In this document: positions 8,910 to 16,822 of the stretch, in pieces
Layout: each line of letters opens with the position of its first letter
Numbering within the stretch: position 1 is the first letter of the stretch
Assembly (NCBI GenBank): GCA_947572415.1
Contig: CANPBT010000009.1
Location: forward strand, 1 to 55,044
Length of the DNA stretch: 55,044 nucleotides
Direction of reading: 5' to 3'
DNA from: an uncultured Clostridia bacterium
Lineage (GTDB): Bacteria; Bacillota; Clostridia; Christensenellales; Borkfalkiaceae
Notes under the pieces: model-generated
Seen by the model: only the letters and a program-made list of their open reading frames with translations
The model's database searches: none
What the model was told of the DNA's origin: nothing
Made by a program: the position numbers and the translations under genes

Positions 8910-8928
8910 TTATTGAGGTATAAATAAT

Positions 8929-9792
8929 ATGTATAGACTTTTTTGCGATTCCAACTGTGAATTGTGGCACACAAGAGTAAAGGAGCTTGGGCTCGAATTA
9001 ATCCGTATGCCCTATACCGTGGGCGATAAGGAATATTTTTACGATATGGGCGAACATACCGACTTCAAGGCGTTTTTCGACCAGATGCGCAAGGGTGCGG
9101 TGCCCAAGACATCGGCTTTGAACGAGTTTGCGTATCTCGAATATTTCGAGCCCGTATTAAAGCGCGGCGAGGATATTTATTACGTAACATTTTCGCACTG
9201 TATGAGCGGTACGTTCGCGGCTATGAAGAGCGCTATAGCAAAGCTTAAACAAAAGTATCCCGACCGCGAAATCCGCTTCAAGGACAGCAAGACTATTTCG
9301 CTCGGCAGCGGCTTCGTCACGTACTACGCCGCGCTCAGATACAACGAAGGCGCAAGCATGGACGAGCTGGATAAGTATCTCGACGAGCTTATCCCGCACA
9401 CCGCCACGTACTTCGTTGTCGACGATTTAACCTACCTGTACAGAGGCGGCAGGGTTTCGGGCGTGTCGAAGGTAATGGGCAACCTGCTCGGTATAAAACC
9501 CATATTGTACTTCAATGAAGAGGGCAAAATACTCAACATAAACAAAGTAAAGGGCTTTAAAAAGGCGCTGGGCGTGCTGCGCGACTATATGAAAGAAAAG
9601 GGCAGTGAGCTCGATAAATACAAGACGTTTATGCTTCAGGCCGACTGCGAACAGGTTGCCGAAGATTTTGCGCAGAGCCTTAGAAACGAGTTTCCCGGGC
9701 TCGACCTCGAAATTCAGCCCGTGGGGCCAGTAATAGGTTCGCACTGCGGACCCGGCACGATAGGGCTCATATTCCATGCCAAGGAAAAGTAA
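8929..9792 (+). CDS. DegV family fatty-acid-binding protein
   Basis: 287 residues, standard length for DegV proteins. Typical features are the KTSALNEFAYLEYFE region, the YYVTFSHCMSGTF segment with the serine/threonine that contacts the fatty-acid carboxylate, DSKTISLGSG, and a C-terminal GSHCGPGTIGL loop. DegV/FakB proteins hold a single fatty acid and, in FakB members, present it to the FakA kinase to make acyl phosphate. No fakA is in the window. The location 19 bp after fabZ with its own TTGAGG site fits a lipid role and shared transcription. Whether this copy works with FakA is not decidable here. Confidence 0.92.
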   Translation: MYRLFCDSNCELWHTRVKELGLELIRMPYTVGDKEYFYDMGEHTDFKAFFDQMRKGAVPKTSALNEFAYLEYFEPVLKRGEDIYYVTFSHCMSGTFAAMKSAIAKLKQKYPDREIRFKDSKTISLGSGFVTYYAALRYNEGASMDELDKYLDELIPHTATYFVVDDLTYLYRGGRVSGVSKVMGNLLGIKPILYFNEEGKILNINKVKGFKKALGVLRDYMKEKGSELDKYKTFMLQADCEQVAEDFAQSLRNEFPGLDLEIQPVGPVIGSHCGPGTIGLIFHAKEK

Positions 9793-9805
9793 ATAAAGTA
9801 AAGAG

Positions 9806-9838
9806 AAAAATCCCGCCCGCGCAGAAGCGCGGGCGGGA
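9806..9838 (-). terminator. Bidirectional hairpin, best as terminator of the serC-serA-peptide operon
   Basis: A 12-bp perfect stem (TCCCGCCCGCGC with its complement) with a 4-nt loop at 9811-9838. Read on the minus strand it is followed by five T residues (9810-9806). On the plus strand the tail is only TAATTATT, so it is a weaker stop for degV. Confidence 0.82.
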
Positions 9839-9841
9839 TAA

Positions 9842-9994
9842 TTATTCGCTATTTTTGTTTTTGTCCGGTGCGGCAGGGGGGTCAGCCGCCTTGATTTCGC
9901 CGTCTTTCGAATACGGCGCACAGTCGTTTTTCAGACTCATTATATATTCGTAATATTGTTCGTCGGTCAGTTTAGTTATTTTTCGTTTAGCCAT
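9842..9994 (-). CDS. Small hypothetical protein (50 aa) downstream of serA
   Basis: A 50-residue frame starting MAKRKITKLTDEQYYEY and ending in a Pro/Asp/Lys-rich tail. A perfect GGAGG (10001-10005 on the complement) lies 6 nt before the ATG and a terminator follows the stop by 3 bp, so translation is well supported despite the size. It lies 63 bp after the serA stop and is probably the third gene of the serC-serA transcript. The N-terminal half is basic and predicted helical; the C-terminal part looks disordered. No known family recognised. It could be a small regulatory or nucleic-acid-binding peptide; function is unknown. Confidence 0.7.
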   Translation of the reverse strand: MAKRKITKLTDEQYYEYIMSLKNDCAPYSKDGEIKAADPPAAPDKNKNSE

Positions 9995-10057
9995 AAAAAG
10001 CCTCCGCGCAAATGTCTTTAATTTATTATGCGCGCGAAGTCCGCAAATTATTCCTTT

Positions 10058-11212
10058 TTACAGCAATCTTACTTTTATAACTCCGCTGATTTCGCTCAGT
10101 TTCTTAATACATTCTAATTTGGGCGTTTCGTCGAGGTCGCATATGAGATACGCGTATTCGCCTTTGGATGCGTCCTGCATATTCGCAACGTTAATGCCGT
10201 AGGAGGAAATAACCGTCAAAAGCTTCGACAGAATTTCCTTTATATTCTTATGGTGTATGCACACGCGCGCCGCGCTCTCTTTGGGCATGCTAACGGCGGG
10301 ATAGTTAACGCTGTTTTTAATATTCCCGTTCTCTAAATAGTCTGTAAGCTGTCGCGCCGCCATAACCGCGCAGTAGTCCTCGGCTTCGGGCGTGCTCGCG
10401 CCGAGGTGAGGCACGCATATCGCGTTTTTAACGCCTATCAGCTCAGCGACGGGGAAGTCGGTGATATACCTTGACAGCTTCCCGCCGTCAAGCGCGCCGA
10501 TAACGGCGGATGTGTCCGCAAGCTCTCCGCGCGAATTGTTTATGATAACCGCGCCGTCTTTCATTTTATTAATCGTTTCGGCGTTAATCATTCCCTTCGT
10601 TTCCGCGTTTAAAGGAACGTGCAGCGATATAAAATCGGCCTTTTTATAGATTTCGTCACGCGAGGAGACGAGCTTCGCGTCGGACGTAAGCGCAACCGCG
10701 TTGGGGGTGGAAAGGTAGGGGTCGAAGCCTATGACCTTCATGCCGAGCGCTGCGGCGGAGTTCGCGACCATAACGCCTATCGCGCCAAGACCTATTACCC
10801 CGAGCGTCTTTCCGGCTATTTCGCAGCCGACGAATTTGCTTTTGCCTTTTTCGACGAGTTTGCCGACGTTGTCGCCCTCGCCTTTAAGCGTCTTAACCCA
10901 GTCAATGGCGTCGGTTATGTTTCTGCCGCCTAAAAACAGCTCGCATATGACCAGCTCCTTTACGGCGTTAGCGTTCGCGCCGGGGGTGTTGAAAACGACT
11001 ATGCCCTTTTCGGCGTATTCCGCGGAGGGGATATTGTTCGTGCCCGCGCCCGCGCGCGCCACTGCTAAAAGATTATCCGAAACGGGGAAGTCCGCCATAT
11101 TTGCGGAGCGCACCATTACGCCGTCGGGCGCGGCGCAGCTGTCCGTATATTCGTATTTCGCGAATATTTCGTCCGCGACGGGGCTTATTGCGTTTAATTT
11201 GAGTATCTTCAT
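10058..11212 (-). CDS. serA: D-3-phosphoglycerate dehydrogenase
   Basis: 384 residues. The NAD-binding domain has GLGAIGVMVANSAAALGM. The 2-hydroxyacid dehydrogenase catalytic residues are Arg in NNSRGEL, a downstream acidic residue, and His in CVPHLGAST. A C-terminal ACT domain (about residues 310-384) is present, with no intervening ASB domain, which defines the shorter SerA type. It oxidises 3-phosphoglycerate to 3-phosphohydroxypyruvate, the first step of serine synthesis. The ACT domain suggests feedback control by serine or another amino acid. Its start lies one base after the serC stop, so the two genes are tightly coupled. Confidence 0.95.
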   Translation of the reverse strand: MKILKLNAISPVADEIFAKYEYTDSCAAPDGVMVRSANMADFPVSDNLLAVARAGAGTNNIPSAEYAEKGIVVFNTPGANANAVKELVICELFLGGRNITDAIDWVKTLKGEGDNVGKLVEKGKSKFVGCEIAGKTLGVIGLGAIGVMVANSAAALGMKVIGFDPYLSTPNAVALTSDAKLVSSRDEIYKKADFISLHVPLNAETKGMINAETINKMKDGAVIINNSRGELADTSAVIGALDGGKLSRYITDFPVAELIGVKNAICVPHLGASTPEAEDYCAVMAARQLTDYLENGNIKNSVNYPAVSMPKESAARVCIHHKNIKEILSKLLTVISSYGINVANMQDASKGEYAYLICDLDETPKLECIKKLSEISGVIKVRLL

Positions 11213-11213
11213 T

Positions 11214-12287
11214 TTATTTGTTCTCCGTTTCGAATTTCTTCATAAATTCTATGAGCGCTTTTACGCCTTCAACGGGCATAGCGTTGTAAATCGAAGCGCG
11301 CATGCCGCCCACGAGGCGGTGCCCTTTAAGCGATACGAGCCCCGCTTTCTTTGCTTCCGCAACGAACTTTGCGTCGAGCTCTTCGCTGCCCGTCACGAAA
11401 GGTACGTTCATTATAGAACGGAATTCGGGCACGACGTTGTTTTTGTACAGCTTCGAATTGTCTATAAAATCGTATAAAAGCTTTGCCTTGTATTCGTTAA
11501 CTTCCCGCATAGCTTTTACGCCGCCCTTTTCTTTAAGGTTTTCCAAAACGAGCTTAGCCATATAAATCGAAAAAGCGGGAGGGGTGTTGTAGAGCGAGCC
11601 GTTTTCGTCCTGCACCTTCCAGCGCAGCATAGTGGGGCATATGGCGAGCGGCTCCTGTATCAGCGAACGTTTCGCAATAACAATCGTCACGCCGGCCGGC
11701 GCCAGATTTTTCTGGGCGCCCGCGTAAATTACGCCGAAGTCGGATACGTTTATTTCTCGCGAAAATATTTCCGACGACATATCCGCAACCAGCGGCGCCT
11801 TGCACTTGGGCAGCTTCGAGTATCTCGACCCGAAAATCGTATTGTTGGAGGTTATATGTACGTAGTCCGCGCCGTCGGTGTATTCGAGTTTGTCTACGTC
11901 GGGTATATATGTGTAAATCTTGTCCGAGCTGTCGCCTATCTTAACCGCTTCGCCGTAAAGCTTGCCTTCCTGCCACGCCTTTTTGGCGAAGTTACCCGTT
12001 ACGATATAGTCCGCCTTGCCGCCGTGCATAAGGTTCAAAGGTACCGCCGCGAACTGCGTCGAGGCTCCGCCTTGTACGAAAATTACGGCGTAGTCGTCGG
12101 GTACGCCCAAAAGCTCGCGCGTCAGCGCCTCGGTTTGTTTTACAACGCTTTCGTACGCCTTGTCGCGATGCGAAATTTCGGTGACCGACATTCCCGTGCC
12201 CGCAAAATCCAGAAATTCTTTCTGCGCCTTTTCCAGCACGCATTCGGGCAGAGTGGAAGGCCCTGCCGCAAAGTTGTAAACCCTCAT
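11214..12287 (-). CDS. serC: Phosphoserine aminotransferase
   Basis: 357 residues, the usual SerC length. The N-terminal NFAAGPSTLPECVL matches the family signature. The PLP-binding lysine is Lys193 in GAQKNLAPAG. A C-terminal HRLVGGMRASIYNAMP segment holds the phosphate-binding Arg and His. It converts 3-phosphohydroxypyruvate and glutamate to phosphoserine and 2-oxoglutarate. A GGAGG site precedes the ATG by 7 nt. It is first in a minus-strand operon with serA and a small peptide gene. No serB phosphatase is present in the window. Confidence 0.96.
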   Translation of the reverse strand: MRVYNFAAGPSTLPECVLEKAQKEFLDFAGTGMSVTEISHRDKAYESVVKQTEALTRELLGVPDDYAVIFVQGGASTQFAAVPLNLMHGGKADYIVTGNFAKKAWQEGKLYGEAVKIGDSSDKIYTYIPDVDKLEYTDGADYVHITSNNTIFGSRYSKLPKCKAPLVADMSSEIFSREINVSDFGVIYAGAQKNLAPAGVTIVIAKRSLIQEPLAICPTMLRWKVQDENGSLYNTPPAFSIYMAKLVLENLKEKGGVKAMREVNEYKAKLLYDFIDNSKLYKNNVVPEFRSIMNVPFVTGSEELDAKFVAEAKKAGLVSLKGHRLVGGMRASIYNAMPVEGVKALIEFMKKFETENK

Positions 12288-12573
12288 TTAAAACCTCCTG
12301 AATGTGTTTTTATAAATCTTAACGCCATTTATTGTATAATTATACATTATTATATTTCAAATAGCAAGCATTTGTGCGAGGTGCGCGTTAAAAAACAATC
12401 GCGCAAAATCGTGCAAAATCGCGGGGCAAAACAAATTGCCCCCGTAATATATCGCGATTAAAGCAAAAAATTTTAAAAAAACGTCAAAATATTTTCTTAA
12501 TTATATTTACTTTTTATATAATTTGGTGTAAACTATATTATAGACTTTTAAACTTTACGTTAAGAGGTGGATT
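12288..12573. other. Divergent intergenic region between serC and the repeat protein
   Basis: It holds the serC promoter, then a structured stretch at 12417-12459. There an outer pair AATCGCG / CGCGATT encloses an inner GGGGCAA / TTGCCCC stem, preceded by short imperfect copies of CAAAATCGYG. An AT-rich stretch follows (12470-12550), where TTTACT and TAAACT separated by 17 bp could be the promoter for the plus-strand gene. No gene is visible. Confidence 0.5.
12339..12367 (-). promoter_or_regulatory. Promoter of the serC-serA operon
   Basis: On the minus strand TTGCTA (12367-12362), a 17-bp spacer and TATAAT (12344-12339). The leader to the serC ATG at 12287 is about 45 nt and shows no T-box or riboswitch-like structure. 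Confidence 0.65.
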
Positions 12574-15500
12574 ATGGCAAACGAAATCGAATACGAAGCG
12601 GGCGCGCCCAAAAAGGCGGACGTGCTTATACGTAGCACGCAACATATAGCGCTTAAACTCGAAGAGTTGAGCGAACAGCTCAAACTGTCGGGCGCACGCA
12701 TCGAGGAGTCGCTCGAACGCGACCAGCTCGGCGAGCAGCTCAAGCTTGCGGTTGCGCGCATAGAAGAAACGCTCGAGCGCGACCAGCTCGGCGAGCAGCT
12801 CAAGCTCTCGGTCGCGCGCGTAGAGGAAGCGCTCGAACAGTTTTCGAAAAGTAATCAGGACTCGGCTTACGTCGTAAAGCAGAGCGGGGAAATATTCGAC
12901 CGGCTTCAAAGCGAAAACGCGGTTATGAAGCAGGAGCTTTTGTATCTTGCGAAGCAGAGTGAAAATATTTATGCGGGACTCGCGGAAAAGCTGAACGAAA
13001 TCGCCGATTTGTTTAAATCGCGCGACGCTTCGCTGAACGGTATGGCGGATAAGGTGAACGACGTCGCTTCGCAGGCTTTAAACAATTCCGATCTTGCGGA
13101 CAGGCTTGCGGAGGTTATCGAACGCAGCAAACGCAACGAGGATATGTTTGACGCGATAGGCGCAAAGGTCGCCGCGCTTTCCGAAAAGCTCGACACCGTG
13201 GCGGAGCGCGCCGCGAGAAGCGAAAAGGCTGTAAACGAAAAACTTTCCGCAACCGACGCCGTCGGTCATGATACGGCTTCGGCGGAAATAATGAACAAGC
13301 TCAATTATATCACCGAACAGTTGAGGCGCAGTGAGGGCAACCGTTCGGTGCTTGCCGACAAGTTCGAAATTCTCTCGATGCGCGTGGAGCAGTTCGGGCT
13401 CGAAAGCGCGAAGTCCGCGCCCGTCGCCTATCCCCAGCCGGTTGCGCCCGTCGCTTATCCCGCGGCGGTGCCCGCAGTCGTAAAGCAGGAAATAGATTAC
13501 GATTTGCTGGCGGCTAAGGTTGCGGATATTTTATCCGTAAAGGAAGCGATTTCACCCGATTACATCGCCTCGAAAGTGGCGGAGCAGATTGTTTTGCCCG
13601 AATTGCAGGCTTCTAATATAAACGTATCCGTCGATACTGACAGAATTGCGCGTCAGGTTGCAGAGCTTGTAAATATCAGACCGGTCGACGTCGCCCCCGC
13701 GAACGTCGCGGTCAATATCGACGAGGAAGCTCTTGCGGAAAGGATTGCAAGCAAAATGCCGCAACCCGCCGCGGTTGCTGCGCCCGCGAACGTCGCGGTC
13801 AATATAGACGAAGAGGCGCTCGCCGAAAGGATTGCGGGCAAGCTCGGCGGCGTAAACGCTCAGTCTAAGGACAGCGTTACGGTTTCGTCTCTTAACCTCG
13901 ACGTGGACGAACTCGTCGACGCGATTGCGCTTAAAGTGGGCAGTCTCAAATCCGAGGACTTCGAAATCCTCGTCGACGACGAGGGGTGCACGTCCATTTC
14001 CAAAGAGATTGCAAACAACCTCGATTATAAATTCATTTCCGACGTCGTTGCGGGCAAGCTCCGCGACGCGCTCGACCTCGTTGCCGCAAACGCGCCCGAT
14101 TACGAGGATATGGCGGAACGCATAAGCGAAAAAATCACTGTTGCGGGCATCAACGAGGACGCCATTGCCGACAAGGCGGCGGCGGTGCTTTCCAACTACC
14201 TGCCCGAGCTTGACGTCGACGAAATCGCAGACAAAGTCACCGGCGCGGTTATCGACGTGGTTAACGCAATGCCTCAGCCCACCGTCGACAGCGAAACAAT
14301 TTGCAACAACATTTCCGAGCGGCTTATCGAGTCGCAGGAGGACCACGATTACGATATCGTCATAGACGACGAAGGTATTTCTAAGATTACCGAGCTTGTG
14401 ACGGAAAAGATAGAAAATACTACGGGCGCGCGCTTCGATAAGGTTGAGGAAGAGCTTTCAAAGCTTTCCGAACTCCTTACTCCTTCGGTGGACGAAGAGG
14501 AAGAAAAGGCGGAAGAGGACGAACAAGCAGTTCAGGCGGACGAGGTTGCCGAAGAAATTGCCGTTACGGAAGAAAGGGATTACACCGAGCTTTGCTCACT
14601 TATGGCATCGGAAATCGAAAAGGGCACGTCGCACCGCTTCGATAAGGTCGAAGAGGATATCGCAAAGCTTGCCGATATCGTTTCCGGCATAGTAGTCGAG
14701 GATGAGCCCGAAGTCGAGTACGAGGATTTCGACGGCGAGCCCGATTATGCGAAGCTTTCCGAAGTAATCGCGACGGAGCTTGAAAAGGTTACGACGCGTT
14801 TCGATACCGTAGACGAAAGCATAGCAAAAATATCCGACCTTTTAACCGAGGAAACGGAAGTCACCGAGGAGTCGGAAGCGGTTGAAGAAGATTATACGAG
14901 GCTTTCGGAAACGGTTGCCACCGAGGTCGAAAAAGCCGTTACGGCAGGAATGGAAGAAGTTCGCGGCGAGTTGACAAGGCTTTCCGAGCTTGTTTCAAAC
15001 GGTGTCGAAACGGAAATAACAGAAGAGAATGCGGAGCATGACTTAGGCAGCATTTCGGAGATAGTCGCGGCAGAAATCGAAAAGGGCGTTTCCTCCCGCT
15101 TCGACAGGGTCGACGAAAACTTTGTAAAGCTTACGGAAATGATTGCCTCCGACGAGCGGAACGACGGAGTCGAAGAAGACTATACCGAACTGGTTAAGTC
15201 GGTTTCTTCGGAAGTCGAAAACATTGTTAACGAACGCATAGCGGGCGTGGAAGAAAGCATTGCAAAGCTTACCGAGCTTATGTCTACGGAAAGCGTCGAA
15301 GAGCAACCCGCGCCGCAGCCCGATTATACCGAGCTTTCGCAGTCGGTTGCGACGGAAGTCGAAAAGACGGTTGCTTCTCGCCTCGACGGCGTCGAAGAAA
15401 ACGTGGCTAAGCTTGCGGAGCTTGTTGCAAACGGCGTGAAAATAGAGGACGGCGGTGAGCCGACCGGCGTTGATTTTACTGCGCTGAGCCGCATAGTTGC

Positions 15501-16743
15501 AGCCGAAATGCTTCGCGGTATCGATACCCGTCTTGAAAAAGTTGAAAGCGACCTCGGGAAAATAACCGATTACGTAGAGGGTGAAATCCCCGTCGAAACG
15601 GATTCGCGCATAGATAAAATCGCGGAAAATCTGGGCAGACTTTCAACCTTTATGGAGGGCGAGCTTTCCGTCGAAACGGCGGCAAGGCTTGAAAAACTCG
15701 AAAACGATATAGCCGCAATTTCCGAAGCGGTAAGAAGCGCCGAGGCTGCCGAACCCGCCGAGGACAGCAAGGTTGAGGACGACATTGCCGAAATCAAGGA
15801 AATGCTCGCAAACGGCGTGCGCGTAAACGAAGCAACAGCAACCGCGTCGGATATCGGCAAATTCGAAGAGGAGCTGGCGGAAATTAAACGTATGCTCGCA
15901 AGCGACGCGCATACCGAACCCGCCGAGGACAGCAAGGTTGAGGACGATATTGCCGAAATCAAGGAAATGCTCGCAAACGGCGTGCGTGTAAACGAAGCGG
16001 CCGCAGCGGAAACCGCCGCAACACAGGTTGCCGTAGCGGAAGAAATCGAGGAAGCCGAGGAGCCCCTCGTACGGGTCAGCGAGGTTATCGAGGTACCCGC
16101 CGCGGAGAATCCCGAAGAGGAGGAGTTCGCGGAAGAGGAAGAAGAGGACGACGCGGACGACGATAAGGACGAGGATTATCTTATCGACGTGCTCGATATG
16201 GATAATTTCACCGATAACGAGCTTATGCCCGGCGAAATGTCCGATTACGAAGGCGGCGTAGACTTCGCAAATATGATGAAGTTCAAACGCAGTTTTATCG
16301 CGAGGATTATCCAGAGCCGCGACGAATACAAGCAGTATTACGGCGAAGTTAAGCACGCGCTTTTGTCCTACAAGAAGGTTAACTCCAACGTTGCGTGGAG
16401 CAACGAGCGCTTCAATAAGGGCAGAGAAACGATTGCAAGAATGAAAATCCGCGGCAAGACGCTTGTCGTATATCTTGCGCTCGACCCCAACAATTACAAA
16501 ACTTCGGTTTATCACCATAACGACGTTTCCGACAACAAGTCGGTTGCTGGCACGCCTATGATGATTAAGGTGAAGAGTAACCTCGGGGTAAGGAAAGCCA
16601 TAAGGCTGATAGACGAAATGCTTGCGTTGCGCAACGGCGAAAAGAAAGAAATTCCCGAGCGCGATTACGCGGCTATGTACCCTTACGAAACTATCGAAGA
16701 ACTCATCGAAGAGGGACTTGTCAAGGACGTACGAAAGAAATAA
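12574..16743 (+). CDS. Giant acidic repeat/coiled-coil protein with a conserved C-terminal domain
   Basis: 1389 residues with an AGAGGTGG site before the ATG. Order of parts: a helical N-terminus with near-identical 20-residue tandem units (ERDQLGEQLKL, about residues 48-88); coiled coil to about 280; Pro/Ala/Val linker; two NVAVNIDEEALAERIA units near residues 373 and 406; at least seven loosely repeated units of about 45-50 residues (DYTxLxxxVAxEVEK...RxDxVEExIAKLxEL, roughly 600-1010); two copies of EDSKVEDDIAEIKEML; an acidic run of Glu/Asp; and a basic, apparently globular C-terminal domain (about 1228-1389) containing KFKRSFIARIIQS and GKTLVVYLALDP. No signal peptide or membrane segment, so probably cytoplasmic. 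I recall C-terminal domains of this look in uncharacterised clostridial proteins, with no assigned function. A scaffold or cytoskeletal role is only a guess. Ribonuclease J follows. Confidence 0.85.
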   Translation: MANEIEYEAGAPKKADVLIRSTQHIALKLEELSEQLKLSGARIEESLERDQLGEQLKLAVARIEETLERDQLGEQLKLSVARVEEALEQFSKSNQDSAYVVKQSGEIFDRLQSENAVMKQELLYLAKQSENIYAGLAEKLNEIADLFKSRDASLNGMADKVNDVASQALNNSDLADRLAEVIERSKRNEDMFDAIGAKVAALSEKLDTVAERAARSEKAVNEKLSATDAVGHDTASAEIMNKLNYITEQLRRSEGNRSVLADKFEILSMRVEQFGLESAKSAPVAYPQPVAPVAYPAAVPAVVKQEIDYDLLAAKVADILSVKEAISPDYIASKVAEQIVLPELQASNINVSVDTDRIARQVAELVNIRPVDVAPANVAVNIDEEALAERIASKMPQPAAVAAPANVAVNIDEEALAERIAGKLGGVNAQSKDSVTVSSLNLDVDELVDAIALKVGSLKSEDFEILVDDEGCTSISKEIANNLDYKFISDVVAGKLRDALDLVAANAPDYEDMAERISEKITVAGINEDAIADKAAAVLSNYLPELDVDEIADKVTGAVIDVVNAMPQPTVDSETICNNISERLIESQEDHDYDIVIDDEGISKITELVTEKIENTTGARFDKVEEELSKLSELLTPSVDEEEEKAEEDEQAVQADEVAEEIAVTEERDYTELCSLMASEIEKGTSHRFDKVEEDIAKLADIVSGIVVEDEPEVEYEDFDGEPDYAKLSEVIATELEKVTTRFDTVDESIAKISDLLTEETEVTEESEAVEEDYTRLSETVATEVEKAVTAGMEEVRGELTRLSELVSNGVETEITEENAEHDLGSISEIVAAEIEKGVSSRFDRVDENFVKLTEMIASDERNDGVEEDYTELVKSVSSEVENIVNERIAGVEESIAKLTELMSTESVEEQPAPQPDYTELSQSVATEVEKTVASRLDGVEENVAKLAELVANGVKIEDGGEPTGVDFTALSRIVAAEMLRGIDTRLEKVESDLGKITDYVEGEIPVETDSRIDKIAENLGRLSTFMEGELSVETAARLEKLENDIAAISEAVRSAEAAEPAEDSKVEDDIAEIKEMLANGVRVNEATATASDIGKFEEELAEIKRMLASDAHTEPAEDSKVEDDIAEIKEMLANGVRVNEAAAAETAATQVAVAEEIEEAEEPLVRVSEVIEVPAAENPEEEEFAEEEEEDDADDDKDEDYLIDVLDMDNFTDNELMPGEMSDYEGGVDFANMMKFKRSFIARIIQSRDEYKQYYGEVKHALLSYKKVNSNVAWSNERFNKGRETIARMKIRGKTLVVYLALDPNNYKTSVYHHNDVSDNKSVAGTPMMIKVKSNLGVRKAIRLIDEMLALRNGEKKEIPERDYAAMYPYETIEELIEEGLVKDVRKK
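12718..12836 (+). repeat. 60-bp tandem repeat inside the giant repeat gene
   Basis: The segment starting CGCGACCAGCTCGGCGAGCA at 12718 recurs at 12778 with only a few changes, encoding two near-identical 20-residue helical units. An older, more diverged copy precedes them (from about 12658). It is an in-frame expansion and keeps the reading frame. Confidence 0.85.
15751..15998 (+). repeat. 83-bp direct duplication inside the giant repeat gene
   Basis: 15751-15833 and 15916-15998 are almost identical, with a few third-position differences such as GACATT versus GATATT. They encode the same segment beginning EPAEDSKVEDDIAEIKEM. The units are in frame and about 165 bp apart, a sign of recent slippage or recombination. 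Confidence 0.85.
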
Positions 16744-16822
16744 AAAACTTTTTTTGGGGGTTGATAAAAAGTCAACCCCCGTTTAGTATAAAACTGATAT
16801 TATAAGACACGGAGATTTAAAT

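Noticed and set aside
12718..12836. Regularly spaced repeats considered as a CRISPR array
   Set aside because: The units are contiguous coding tandem repeats in frame, without unique spacers or a leader, and no cas genes are present.
15643..16518. 291-codon minus-strand frame opposite the giant repeat gene
   Set aside because: Composition mirrors the acidic repeat coding on the plus strand; no start signal or domain.
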